A model generated the notes under the pieces. It saw only the letters and a program-made list of their open reading frames with translations. It was not told where the DNA came from and searched no databases. Below, one piece after another: positions 25,597-32,842 of a stretch of 41,844 nucleotides of DNA. The first letter of the stretch is position 1; each line of letters begins with the position of its first letter. The position numbers and the translations under genes are program-made. The stretch is from assembly GCA_947476275.1 (NCBI GenBank), contig CANJPQ010000036.1, positions 1 through 41,844 of the forward strand, given 5' to 3'. Source of the DNA: Fidelibacterota bacterium (GTDB taxonomy: Bacteria > Pseudomonadota > Alphaproteobacteria > Rhodospirillales > Rhodospirillaceae).

Positions 25597-26395
25597 AGTG
25601 GTTTGCGAACAGCGGCCCGAAGTCGGACCGGCGGTCGCGGATGCCTAACTGGCGCACGGCGTGCCAATAGGTCGCGACATTGCACGAGACAACGGGGCGG
25701 TTCAGCCAGACGCAGGCCTGGGCGGCGATGCGGCCGGTGGCCAGGTTGCTGCCCGGCTCGATGATGGCGTCGACGGGATCTTTGGCGAGTTCCGACAGGC
25801 CTGCGATCACATCCGACGTCGGCGTCTCGGCGATCTCCACAGCGCCCGGACGGCGGAAGCCGATGACTCGCACCACCTCGTATCCCGCCTGCGTAAAGAA
25901 GCTGCGCACCTGTTCGTCCGCCGGGGGCCAATAGGGGGTTATGAACGATAGCTTCTTGCCTTCGTGCGGCCGCAGGCCGAGGGCTTGCAGGGCGGCGAGG
26001 AACGCCAAAGACGGCAGAATGACTTCGATGCCGCCGCCGTGATCTTCCAGATCCTTCTTCATGCCAGCGACGCCCGCGGGTCCATCGCGAAACGTGTTGA
26101 TGGAATGGCCAAGCACAATCAGATCTGGCCGGCAGTGCAGGACGCTGTCCATCGCGTCCTTGATGAAATCGTTGCTGACACGCAAGGAGCGCGCGTACGC
26201 CTCCATGTCGCCCGTCTCTGCGCCGCGAGGCGTCGGCGCCATGCGCGCGACGTGATTGGTCACACCGACCGGGCGCATATCGTCGCACTCCGGCTGACAG
26301 ATTGTATTCGTGGCCGGAACAAGCAGCCCGATTTTGGCCCGGTACCCGAGCCCATCGGAGGAGCGCTTGGTCTCTACGGCGGTGTCGATCGTCAC
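25595..26395 (-). CDS. Asp/Glu racemase superfamily protein (maleate isomerase/AMDase-like)
   Basis: Predicted 266-residue cytoplasmic protein. The opening AKIGLLVPATNTICQPE and the closing NRPVVSCNVATYWHAVRQLG are typical of the maleate cis-trans isomerase and arylmalonate decarboxylase group. I chose GTG at 26395, about 11 bases after AGGA, because the product then has the family's usual length; an ATG at 26431 is possible. The segments that normally carry the catalytic Cys pair read VLGHSINTF and IIEPGSNLAT, with no Cys in either, so racemase or isomerase chemistry is doubtful. It lies between operons A and B on the opposite strand, and its promoter region holds LysR boxes B1 and B2. Its substrate is unknown. 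Confidence 0.8.
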   Translation of the reverse strand: MTIDTAVETKRSSDGLGYRAKIGLLVPATNTICQPECDDMRPVGVTNHVARMAPTPRGAETGDMEAYARSLRVSNDFIKDAMDSVLHCRPDLIVLGHSINTFRDGPAGVAGMKKDLEDHGGGIEVILPSLAFLAALQALGLRPHEGKKLSFITPYWPPADEQVRSFFTQAGYEVVRVIGFRRPGAVEIAETPTSDVIAGLSELAKDPVDAIIEPGSNLATGRIAAQACVWLNRPVVSCNVATYWHAVRQLGIRDRRSDFGPLFANH

Positions 26396-26474
26396 AGGGC
26401 AATTCCTATCGCTGTGATAGCGGGCGGACATTCGCGCAAACCTTGCCCAAAGTAAAATGCGGCGCTGGGTTAGC

Positions 26475-26495
26475 CCTATGCCGGGGCGGTATAAC
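26475..26495. promoter_or_regulatory. LysR box B1, distal site of operon B
   Basis: CCTATGC-N7-GTATAAC fits TATNC-N7-GNATANC with T-N11-A at 26479/26491. It lies 80 bases upstream of the racemase-family start and about 330 upstream of operon B, so it could serve either. It is 84 bases from B2. Confidence 0.55.
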
Positions 26496-26558
26496 CCGCG
26501 GGTTGCAACGCCGGGCCTTCTGGCGGTTTCGGGGGCGCAAGAGTCGACGTTGCCGGGC

Positions 26559-26579
26559 TTTATGCCAAACCCGAATAGC
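26559..26579. promoter_or_regulatory. LysR box B2, proximal site of operon B
   Basis: TTTATGC-N7-GAATAGC fits TATNC-N7-GNATANC with T-N11-A at 26563/26575. The right arm, GAATAGC, equals that of A2. The 84-base distance to B1 matches A1-A2 exactly. It ends 243 bases before the first gene of operon B, farther than A2 from operon A. Confidence 0.55.
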
Positions 26580-26822
26580 CGCGGCCCCCTATTGCATTTG
26601 CAAGTTGCAGCCGTCCCATCGACTGTGGCTTGGCAAGAGGTCAAACGACGGGCCGGGAGCGCACACACGCAGCGGTTCGTCGGCCCGTATCATGGGCCTG
26701 GCTTGGCGTTCGCGCCTGAGGCCACGTCCTTGTGGTATTTTTGTCCCACGGCACACTCGATTTAGCGGCTGTGGTAGAATCTGCAGGTAGCTTCCTGCAA
26801 AGCGAGAGAGTGGTTGGTCGGG

Positions 26823-27266
26823 ATGCGTCGCCTGTACGTGGTATTTCTTCTGCTCGCGTGCGTCACGCAAGCGGGATCGGCGAACGCAGCGGCGAAGGTG
26901 AGATACTTTTACGCCGACCTCGTTTCGGACGAAGAGACGTTCCCCGTCGAGAGCAAGGGCAAGGGTCACGCAGAATTCACGCTCGATCTGGAAACGTTAC
27001 GGCTCAGCTGGAAAGTGACTTTCAGCGGGCTGACCTCCAAGGCAACGACGGTGAAGATTCATGCCCCCGCGCAGATGTTCACCAACGGCGTGCCGGTTGT
27101 CGATCTCGCAGCCAAGGGCGTGAGCAACCCGCTCGAAGGGTCGGCGGTCGTGGAAGAGGCGCTGGTGCAGTACATCATCTCCACCTGGGCCTACATCAAC
27201 ATTTCGACCGAGAAATACAAAGACGGCGAGATCCGCGGACAAATCGATGGGAAAGGCCTGGAGTAA
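26823..27266 (+). CDS. secreted CHRD-domain protein (operon B)
   Basis: Predicted 147-residue exported protein; the signal peptide ends near GSANAAA. The CHRD domain runs from YFYADLVSDEETFP through AEFTLDLETLRLSWKVTFSG to YINISTEKYKDGEIRGQI. It is paralogous to the protein at 25090-25578 but has no Cys in the mature part. The ATG at 26823 gives a good signal peptide; a TTG three codons upstream is possible. It is first in operon B, whereas its paralogue is last in operon A, so one operon was rearranged. The next gene starts four bases on. Confidence 0.9.
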   Translation: MRRLYVVFLLLACVTQAGSANAAAKVRYFYADLVSDEETFPVESKGKGHAEFTLDLETLRLSWKVTFSGLTSKATTVKIHAPAQMFTNGVPVVDLAAKGVSNPLEGSAVVEEALVQYIISTWAYINISTEKYKDGEIRGQIDGKGLE

Positions 27267-27269
27267 ACC

Positions 27270-28442
27270 ATGCACATCCTTCGCGCCGTAACCACTGCAG
27301 GCGCTGCCATTTGCGCGCTCGCGGCTTTCTTGCCGGGCATCGCGAACGCAGGCCCGGCGCCGAAGCGAACCGTCGGTCTTGTGGTGACCTCCTGGTTCAC
27401 CGCCCAATACAACACGCCGCACTGGGAGGAATGCCCGGAGGGTGCCGCGATCGGCAACGATGAGCTTTGGCTGCGCAGTCTGCCGCAGGACGCCCGCATC
27501 AAGAAGACCGACGGCGGTAAAGTCCAACCGGTCGATGGCGCCCGCAAGCAGCAGGCAGTGGTGCGCGGTCCCAATGGCGAAGATGTCTGTATGAACCCCA
27601 CCGTGGTGAACGATCCGCCGCTGCGCATCATCAAGGGCAAGTTCGGCTACGGTTTCAATCTCGACGGCACCAACGATGGCGCGCCGACTTCGAAGAGTTG
27701 CAAGCACGACAAGTTCGAGGATCCAGATACCGGCCTGAAGGTGGACAACCAGACCTACCGCACGCTCGGCTGCATCCTTGGCTGGCGCAACGGCAACTAC
27801 ATGGAAGGCCATCCGAACGGCGAGCGCCAAGACAGCGGCCGCGGCACCATCCTGATCGAGGTCACCGACGTCGATGATCTCGAAAACGATCCGGATGTCA
27901 CCGTCGCGTTCTATGGCGCGCTCGATCCGATGCCGAAGGATTCAACCGGCAAGATCCTGCCGTTCGCGAGCTATCACGTCAGCGGCACGCCGCAGTACGG
28001 CGCGAAGGCCAAGGGCAGGATCGAGAACGGTCAACTCACCACCACGCCGGTCGATGCCCGCTTGCCGCTCTACGGCAACAACTACACCGGCGACATGTTC
28101 CTGAAGGACATGCGCCTGCGCGTGGCGATGCCGAAGGAAGGCGAGGGCGCGCCCGTGAAGGCGCTGCTTGGCGGCTACTACGATTTCAACAAGTGGTGGG
28201 ATTACATCCAGAAGATCGAATTCCTGCTGGTGGCCGGCCAATGGAACTGCCCGCAAATCTATCAAGCAGCCAAGCAGCTCGCGGACGGCTACCCCGATCC
28301 GAAGACCGGAGAATGCACCGCGCTGTCTACAGCGCTGACCATGGAAGCCCTGCCGGCCTTCATCGTGCATCCGAAGAACGAGCGTACGGTGGCGGAAGCG
28401 CCCGAACCCGAGAAGAAGACCCAGCTGGCGCAAGGTCAGTAA
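27270..28442 (+). CDS. secreted six-cysteine protein, unrecognised family (operon B)
   Basis: Predicted 390-residue exported protein; signal peptide 1-27 (ends GIANA). The mature part has six Cys (55, 107, 144, 168, 327 and 349), nearly the same numbering as in the operon A protein. Shared blocks are EECPEG, IGNDELW, GEDVCMNPTVV, DPPLRIIKGKFGYGFNLDG, CILGWR, LLGGYYDFNKWWDYI and ADGYPDPKTGECT. The C-terminal tail is charged and Pro/Glu/Lys-rich. The ATG has TGGAG upstream. Its stop overlaps the next start (TAATG), giving coupled translation with the DUF1592 lipoprotein, as in operon A. The family and its function are unknown to me. Confidence 0.85.
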   Translation: MHILRAVTTAGAAICALAAFLPGIANAGPAPKRTVGLVVTSWFTAQYNTPHWEECPEGAAIGNDELWLRSLPQDARIKKTDGGKVQPVDGARKQQAVVRGPNGEDVCMNPTVVNDPPLRIIKGKFGYGFNLDGTNDGAPTSKSCKHDKFEDPDTGLKVDNQTYRTLGCILGWRNGNYMEGHPNGERQDSGRGTILIEVTDVDDLENDPDVTVAFYGALDPMPKDSTGKILPFASYHVSGTPQYGAKAKGRIENGQLTTTPVDARLPLYGNNYTGDMFLKDMRLRVAMPKEGEGAPVKALLGGYYDFNKWWDYIQKIEFLLVAGQWNCPQIYQAAKQLADGYPDPKTGECTALSTALTMEALPAFIVHPKNERTVAEAPEPEKKTQLAQGQ

Positions 28443-30076
28443 TGCGTATCGTTGCCATATGTGCCGCCGCTTCGATCGCGGCTCTGGTTGCCGGTTGCGG
28501 CAAGCAAGAACCGCAGACGACGGGTACACCGCCGCTCGTGCGGCAAATGACGGAAGTGCAGTACCGCGCCGTCATCGCCGACCTGTTTGGCCCCGACGTG
28601 AAGATTGCCGGCAATTTCTATCCGACCCCGCGCGAGGACGGATTGATGGCCGTCGGCGCGTCCCACGCGACCATCACGCCGTCGGCGTTTGAGCGTTACG
28701 ACAAGCTGGCGCGCCTGATCGCCGCTCAGGTCGTCGATGCCTCCAATCGCGACATGCTGGTGCCGTGTAAGCCCGCAGCGGTGAAATCTGCAGACGACGC
28801 TTGCGCGACCGTCTTCTTCAGCAAGGTCGGGCGTCTCCTCTACCGCCGCCCCCTGAACCAGGACGAAGTGGCCCGGCAGGTGAAACTCGCCACCGAGGTC
28901 ACCAAGACGACGGGATCGTTCTACGACGGTTTGGCGGCAGGCCTTTCGGGCATGCTGGTGGCGCCCGACTTCCTGCTGATCGGCGACCTGGTCGAGACCG
29001 ATCCCAACGATGCCGCCCGCAAACGCTTGACGGGGTACTCGATCGCATCGCGATTGAGCTTCTTCCTGTGGAATGCGAGCCCGGACGACGCGCTGCTGAC
29101 CGCGGCGGAAAAGGGCGAGCTCTATTCCGAGCGCGGTCTGGCGAAGCAGGTCGATCGCATGTTGAGGTCGTCGCGCGTCGAAGCCGGCGTGCGCGCCTTG
29201 TTCGCCGACATGTTTGGCTTCGACGGCCTTGCGCGTCTGCAGAAAGATCCGTTGATCTATCCGGCGTTCGGCCTTTCCGCGGCGGACGATTCCGGTGAGC
29301 AGACCCTGCGCACCATCGTCGATCAACTGGTGGTGAATGAAGGCGACTATCGCGACCTGTTCACTACGCGCAAAACGTTCCTGTCGCAGCCCCTCGGCCT
29401 GGTCTATCGGGTGCCGGTGGAGACCACGAGCGGCTGGGAACCCTATGAATTCCCCGTGGGTGATCAGCATGTCGGCATCCAATCCCACCTGAGCCTGCTT
29501 GCGCTCTACTCGCACCCGGGCCGCAGCTCCGCGACCTTGCGCGGCAAGGCCGTGCGCGAATTGCTGCTGTGCCAGAAGGTGCCAGATCCGCCAGCGAATG
29601 TGGATTTCACCCTGGTCTCCGACAGCTCGAATCCTGTCCACAAGACCGCGCGCGCGCGTCTCAGCGCCCACAGCACAGACCCGAGCTGCAGCGGGTGCCA
29701 CAAGCTGATGGACCCGATCGGCCTGTCGCTGGAGAATTTCGATGGCGCGGGCCAGTACCGCGCCACGGAGAACGGCGAGAAGCTCGACACCAGCGGCGAA
29801 CTGGACGGGGTTCCGTTCAAGAACCCCCAAGAACTCGGCACCGCGATCCACCAGAACGCTGCGCTGAATTCCTGTCTGGTGAACCGGGTCTATGCCTTCG
29901 CCGGCGGTCACACGCCGCAACCGGGCGATCGCCCGCTGTTGGACTACATCGAGAAGAAGTTCGTCGCGGACGGTTATCGCCTCAAGCCGCTCCTGCGCAC
30001 CATCGCCACCAGTGAGGGCTTTTATGCCGTTGGCGGCACGGCCACCGGTACGGCCGAAGCGAGTGTGAAGCCATGA
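28442..30076 (+). CDS. DUF1592/DUF1588/DUF1585 lipoprotein with CxxCH (operon B)
   Basis: Predicted 544-residue lipoprotein; lipobox ALVAGC with Cys19. Domain order is as in the operon A copy: VRQMTEVQYRAVIADLFG, then GRLLYRRPLNQDEVARQVK, then RLSFFLWNASPDDALLTAA, then SHPGRSSATLRGKAVRELL, then CSGCHKLMDPIGLSLENFDG, and a DUF1585-type C-terminus. CSGCH (416-420) keeps the haem-type pattern. The start at 28442 overlaps the upstream stop; the open frame continues 83 codons upstream inside the neighbouring gene and is not used. Its stop overlaps the DUF1552 start (ATGA). The copies differ along their whole length, so the duplication is old. Confidence 0.9.
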   Translation: MRIVAICAAASIAALVAGCGKQEPQTTGTPPLVRQMTEVQYRAVIADLFGPDVKIAGNFYPTPREDGLMAVGASHATITPSAFERYDKLARLIAAQVVDASNRDMLVPCKPAAVKSADDACATVFFSKVGRLLYRRPLNQDEVARQVKLATEVTKTTGSFYDGLAAGLSGMLVAPDFLLIGDLVETDPNDAARKRLTGYSIASRLSFFLWNASPDDALLTAAEKGELYSERGLAKQVDRMLRSSRVEAGVRALFADMFGFDGLARLQKDPLIYPAFGLSAADDSGEQTLRTIVDQLVVNEGDYRDLFTTRKTFLSQPLGLVYRVPVETTSGWEPYEFPVGDQHVGIQSHLSLLALYSHPGRSSATLRGKAVRELLLCQKVPDPPANVDFTLVSDSSNPVHKTARARLSAHSTDPSCSGCHKLMDPIGLSLENFDGAGQYRATENGEKLDTSGELDGVPFKNPQELGTAIHQNAALNSCLVNRVYAFAGGHTPQPGDRPLLDYIEKKFVADGYRLKPLLRTIATSEGFYAVGGTATGTAEASVKP

Positions 30077-31419
30077 CCTTCCTCATCAAGAAGCCCATGA
30101 CCCGCCGCGCCGCGCTGCGCGGGGTGTTTCACGGCGCCTCCGTCGCAGTCGCCCTGCCGTTCCTCGATTGCGTGCTGAACGATAGCGGTACGGCACTGGC
30201 TGCAGGCGGCGCTTTGCCGGTGCGGTTCGGCACATGGTTCTGGGGCTTGGGTCACAACCCCGGGCGTGGCATCGGTCCGAAGACCGGGGCGGACTATGTG
30301 TTCCTCGATGAATGCAAGCCGATCGTCCCGTACCAGAAGCACATCAACTACTTCAGCAACTTCAACACGCCGCTGGATGGCCGCCGTCTGGCCGTGCACT
30401 TCACCGGCTGGGTCGCGTGCCGCACAGGCACCGTGCCGGTGCAGGGCGAGATTCCGGCGCCGACGCTGGACGTGCTCGTGGCGGACGTCATCGGTGGCAA
30501 GTCGCGCTTCCGCTCGATCGATGTCTCCAGTACGGGCGATCCGAAGGATTCCTACACCTATCGCAACAGCGGCAGTCACAACGCCGGCGAAGTCGCACCG
30601 CTCAGTCTCTATGCCCGCCTGTTCGGCCCCGGCTTTGCCGATCCGAATGCGGCGACCTTCGTGCCAGATCCGGCCGCTCTCGCGCGCAAGAGCGTGCTCT
30701 CGTCCGTGAACGAGCAGATGAAGGATTACGTCAAGAACGTCGGCACCGCCGACAGGGCGCGCCTGGACGAATACTTCACGTCGATCCGCCAGGTCGAAAA
30801 GCAACTCGACCTCCAACTCCAGAAGCCCGATCCGCTGGCCGCCTGCCGCGTGGTCAGTTCGCCGGCAGAAGGCAAGGTGGGCGACGAGCTTGAGTTGGTG
30901 CTCGATAACCATAAGATCATGTCGAACATGATGGCGATAGCCGTGGCCTGCGACCAAACGCGCGTGTTCAACATGCTCTATTCGCAGTCCCTGTCGCGCC
31001 TGCATCGGCGCGGTGAAACCTTCATTCACCACGCGCTCACCCATGAAGAGCCGACCGATCCGAAGCTCGGCTATCAGGCCGCGGTCGCCTGGTACAACAT
31101 CAAGAGCATGGAGGCGATGGCCGACTTCATCCAAGCCTTCGCCAATATCAAGGAAGGTGCGGGCACGCTGCTCGACAATGTGCTGATCTTTGCAAACTCC
31201 GACACCAACTTCGCCCGCCTGCATGCGGTCGACGGCGTACCGGTGATAACGGTGGGTCGGGCCGGCGGCAAGATGAAGTCTGGCCTTCACGTCGCCGGTA
31301 ACGGCGATCCGATCACCCGCATCGGTCTCACCGTGATGCAGGTGATGGATGTGGCGGTGGAGAACTGGGGCACCGGCTCTCTGCGCACCGCCAAGCCGAT
31401 CACCGAGATTCTGGCCTAA
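30073..31419 (+). CDS. Tat-exported DUF1552 protein (operon B)
   Basis: Predicted 448-residue protein with the twin-arginine signal TRRAALRGVFHGASVAVALP. Blocks shared with the operon A copy are PFLDCVLNDSGTALA, VRFGTWFWGLGHNPG, RLDEYFTSIRQVEKQLDLQL, GAGTLLDNVLIFANSDTNFA and GNGDPITRIGLTVMQVM. The four-base overlap with the DUF1592 gene shows strict coupling. The function of the family is not known; folded export suggests a bound metal or cofactor or a preassembled complex. Confidence 0.9.
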   Translation: MTFLIKKPMTRRAALRGVFHGASVAVALPFLDCVLNDSGTALAAGGALPVRFGTWFWGLGHNPGRGIGPKTGADYVFLDECKPIVPYQKHINYFSNFNTPLDGRRLAVHFTGWVACRTGTVPVQGEIPAPTLDVLVADVIGGKSRFRSIDVSSTGDPKDSYTYRNSGSHNAGEVAPLSLYARLFGPGFADPNAATFVPDPAALARKSVLSSVNEQMKDYVKNVGTADRARLDEYFTSIRQVEKQLDLQLQKPDPLAACRVVSSPAEGKVGDELELVLDNHKIMSNMMAIAVACDQTRVFNMLYSQSLSRLHRRGETFIHHALTHEEPTDPKLGYQAAVAWYNIKSMEAMADFIQAFANIKEGAGTLLDNVLIFANSDTNFARLHAVDGVPVITVGRAGGKMKSGLHVAGNGDPITRIGLTVMQVMDVAVENWGTGSLRTAKPITEILA

Positions 31420-31423
31420 TCGC

Positions 31424-32494
31424 ATGCGTGTGTTCGCTCTCCTCTCAGCTGCCGCCGCACTTTGGGCGTCATCTGCCGCGGCCCTTCCATCGGAAGTGAC
31501 CAGCGCCGATACGGGTCTGGGTGCGCGCTATTTCACGGCTAAGGGTGCGAGCCTTTACTTCTATGCGCGCGATCCGGTAGGTGAGTCCGCCTGCATCGGC
31601 CGCTGCATCACCGCCTGGCCTGCGCTGGCGGCGCCGGCGGAAGCCCAGGCCGAAGGCGATTGGGCGCCGATTGCCCGTCCCGACGGCAGCAAACAATGGG
31701 CCTTCAAAGGCAAGCCGGTTTACACCTTCGCGCGCGATCCCGGACCCGGCACCACGATGGGCGATGGCGTGCAGGATGTGTGGCACCTCGCGATCGATCT
31801 TATTCCACGACCGAGCGCGATCCTGTTCAAAGGCACCAGGCAAGGCTGGGTCGCCGCGAATTTGAAGGGCGAGACTTTCTACGTCCACGACGGCGAGACT
31901 ACGGCCGGGAAGAAGCGCTGCGCCGATGAGTGTCTGCATACGTGGCGACCAGCCGTCGCCCCGGCCGCCGGCGCCACCGTCGGCAATTGGACCGTCGTGG
32001 CGCGCGAAGACGGTATCTCGCAGTGGGCATACAAGCGCGCGCCGTTGTACGTCTTTTACGGCACCGGCGCGGAACCCGATCCGAAGTTCGCCAAGGAATG
32101 GCGTCAGCTTGTGCTTGAGCCGGCGCCGCCAGTGCCGCCGTTCGTCAAGACATCGCCGTCCGATGTGGGCGAAGTGCTGACAGACGAGCACCGCATGACG
32201 CTTTACACGTCGGCGCGCGCGAAGCAGGAACTCAAGACGCTCTGCATGGAAGCCTGCTTCAAGGAGAACTGGCGCGCCATGCTGGCAGCCGAAGATGCCA
32301 AACCCGTCGGTAATTGGACAATCGGCACGGGTGTGTACGGTGAGCGCCAGTGGGCCTACCGCGGCAATCTTGTCTACACCCACACCCGCGACAAGAAGCC
32401 CGGCGAGATCGAAGGCCATCGCTTTGCGGCAGGCGTTGGACAATCCGGCTGGGTCGCGATCCAGGCGGAAACGCTCACGCTCGAGAACTACTAG
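31424..32494 (+). CDS. secreted protein with three YxxxxD-type repeats (operon B)
   Basis: Predicted 356-residue exported protein; signal peptide 1-20 (ends SSAAA). The repeats begin at SLYFYARDPVG (about 43), TFYVHDGETT (about 151) and TLYTSARAKQ (about 259). All three have a Cys pair: CIGRC (57-61), CADEC (166-170) and CMEAC (274-278). Each is followed by a QWA(F/Y)(K/R)-type segment, and the protein ends with KKPGEIEGHRF, like the end of the fusion protein (KVPGQIGGHRF). The ATG at 31424 lies four bases after the DUF1552 stop. It is last in operon B. Confidence 0.87.
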   Translation: MRVFALLSAAAALWASSAAALPSEVTSADTGLGARYFTAKGASLYFYARDPVGESACIGRCITAWPALAAPAEAQAEGDWAPIARPDGSKQWAFKGKPVYTFARDPGPGTTMGDGVQDVWHLAIDLIPRPSAILFKGTRQGWVAANLKGETFYVHDGETTAGKKRCADECLHTWRPAVAPAAGATVGNWTVVAREDGISQWAYKRAPLYVFYGTGAEPDPKFAKEWRQLVLEPAPPVPPFVKTSPSDVGEVLTDEHRMTLYTSARAKQELKTLCMEACFKENWRAMLAAEDAKPVGNWTIGTGVYGERQWAYRGNLVYTHTRDKKPGEIEGHRFAAGVGQSGWVAIQAETLTLENY

Positions 32495-32842
32495 CCGGCA
32501 TCAGCCCTCACGCCGATGTGATAAGCGGCTGAGATCCGGCGACATTTCATCGTGTCGCGATCGCTGCGCGCTGGTATCCGCGCAATGGCGCGCCTGTACC
32601 ATTCTCGCACCATTGCGGCCGAATTCAGCCGCCATCTCATCTATCGGGCCTGACATGCGTGCTCCGAATGGTGAGCCTTGGTACCTGTGTCCCGGAAGTC
32701 ACTATTACAAACATGCATATCGCTAAAAGCCATCCGAACTTGTTTGCCCCAGGCCTTAGGGCACTTTGAGGCCGGGGCTGAGGGCGGCGCAGCCGAGCTG
32801 TGTTTGCAGCCAATTTGAATTCACTCACGAGGGGATACCCGC
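32495..32842. other. 348-base region between operon B and TonB receptor 3
   Basis: No gene is supported. A hairpin with arms GCCCC(A)GGCCT (32746-32756) and AGGCCGGGGC (32769-32778) lies 65 bases before the receptor start. It has no T-run, so it is either a late stop signal for operon B or a structure in the receptor's leader. No TATNC-N7-GNATANC element was found here. The receptor's ribosome site GAGGGG lies just before 32843. Confidence 0.5.

Larger units (their letters stand above)
26396..26822. other. 427-base divergent regulatory region before operon B
   Basis: No gene is supported. It holds LysR boxes B1 and B2 (listed separately), the 9-mer TTTGTCCCA at 26740-26748, a possible -10 box TAGAAT at 26775-26780, and a small hairpin TGCAGG-N6-CCTGCA (26782-26799) in the leader of operon B. 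The region is unusually long for these operons; the extra bases lie between box B2 and the presumed promoter. Confidence 0.5.

Noticed and set aside
28436-29920. 494-codon minus-strand frame opposite the DUF1592 gene of operon B
   Set aside because: Shadow of the sense gene; low-complexity composition, and the sense frame has clear domain matches.
30022-31425. 467-codon minus-strand frame opposite the DUF1552 gene of operon B
   Set aside because: Same reason: antisense shadow, as for the paralogous gene in operon A.
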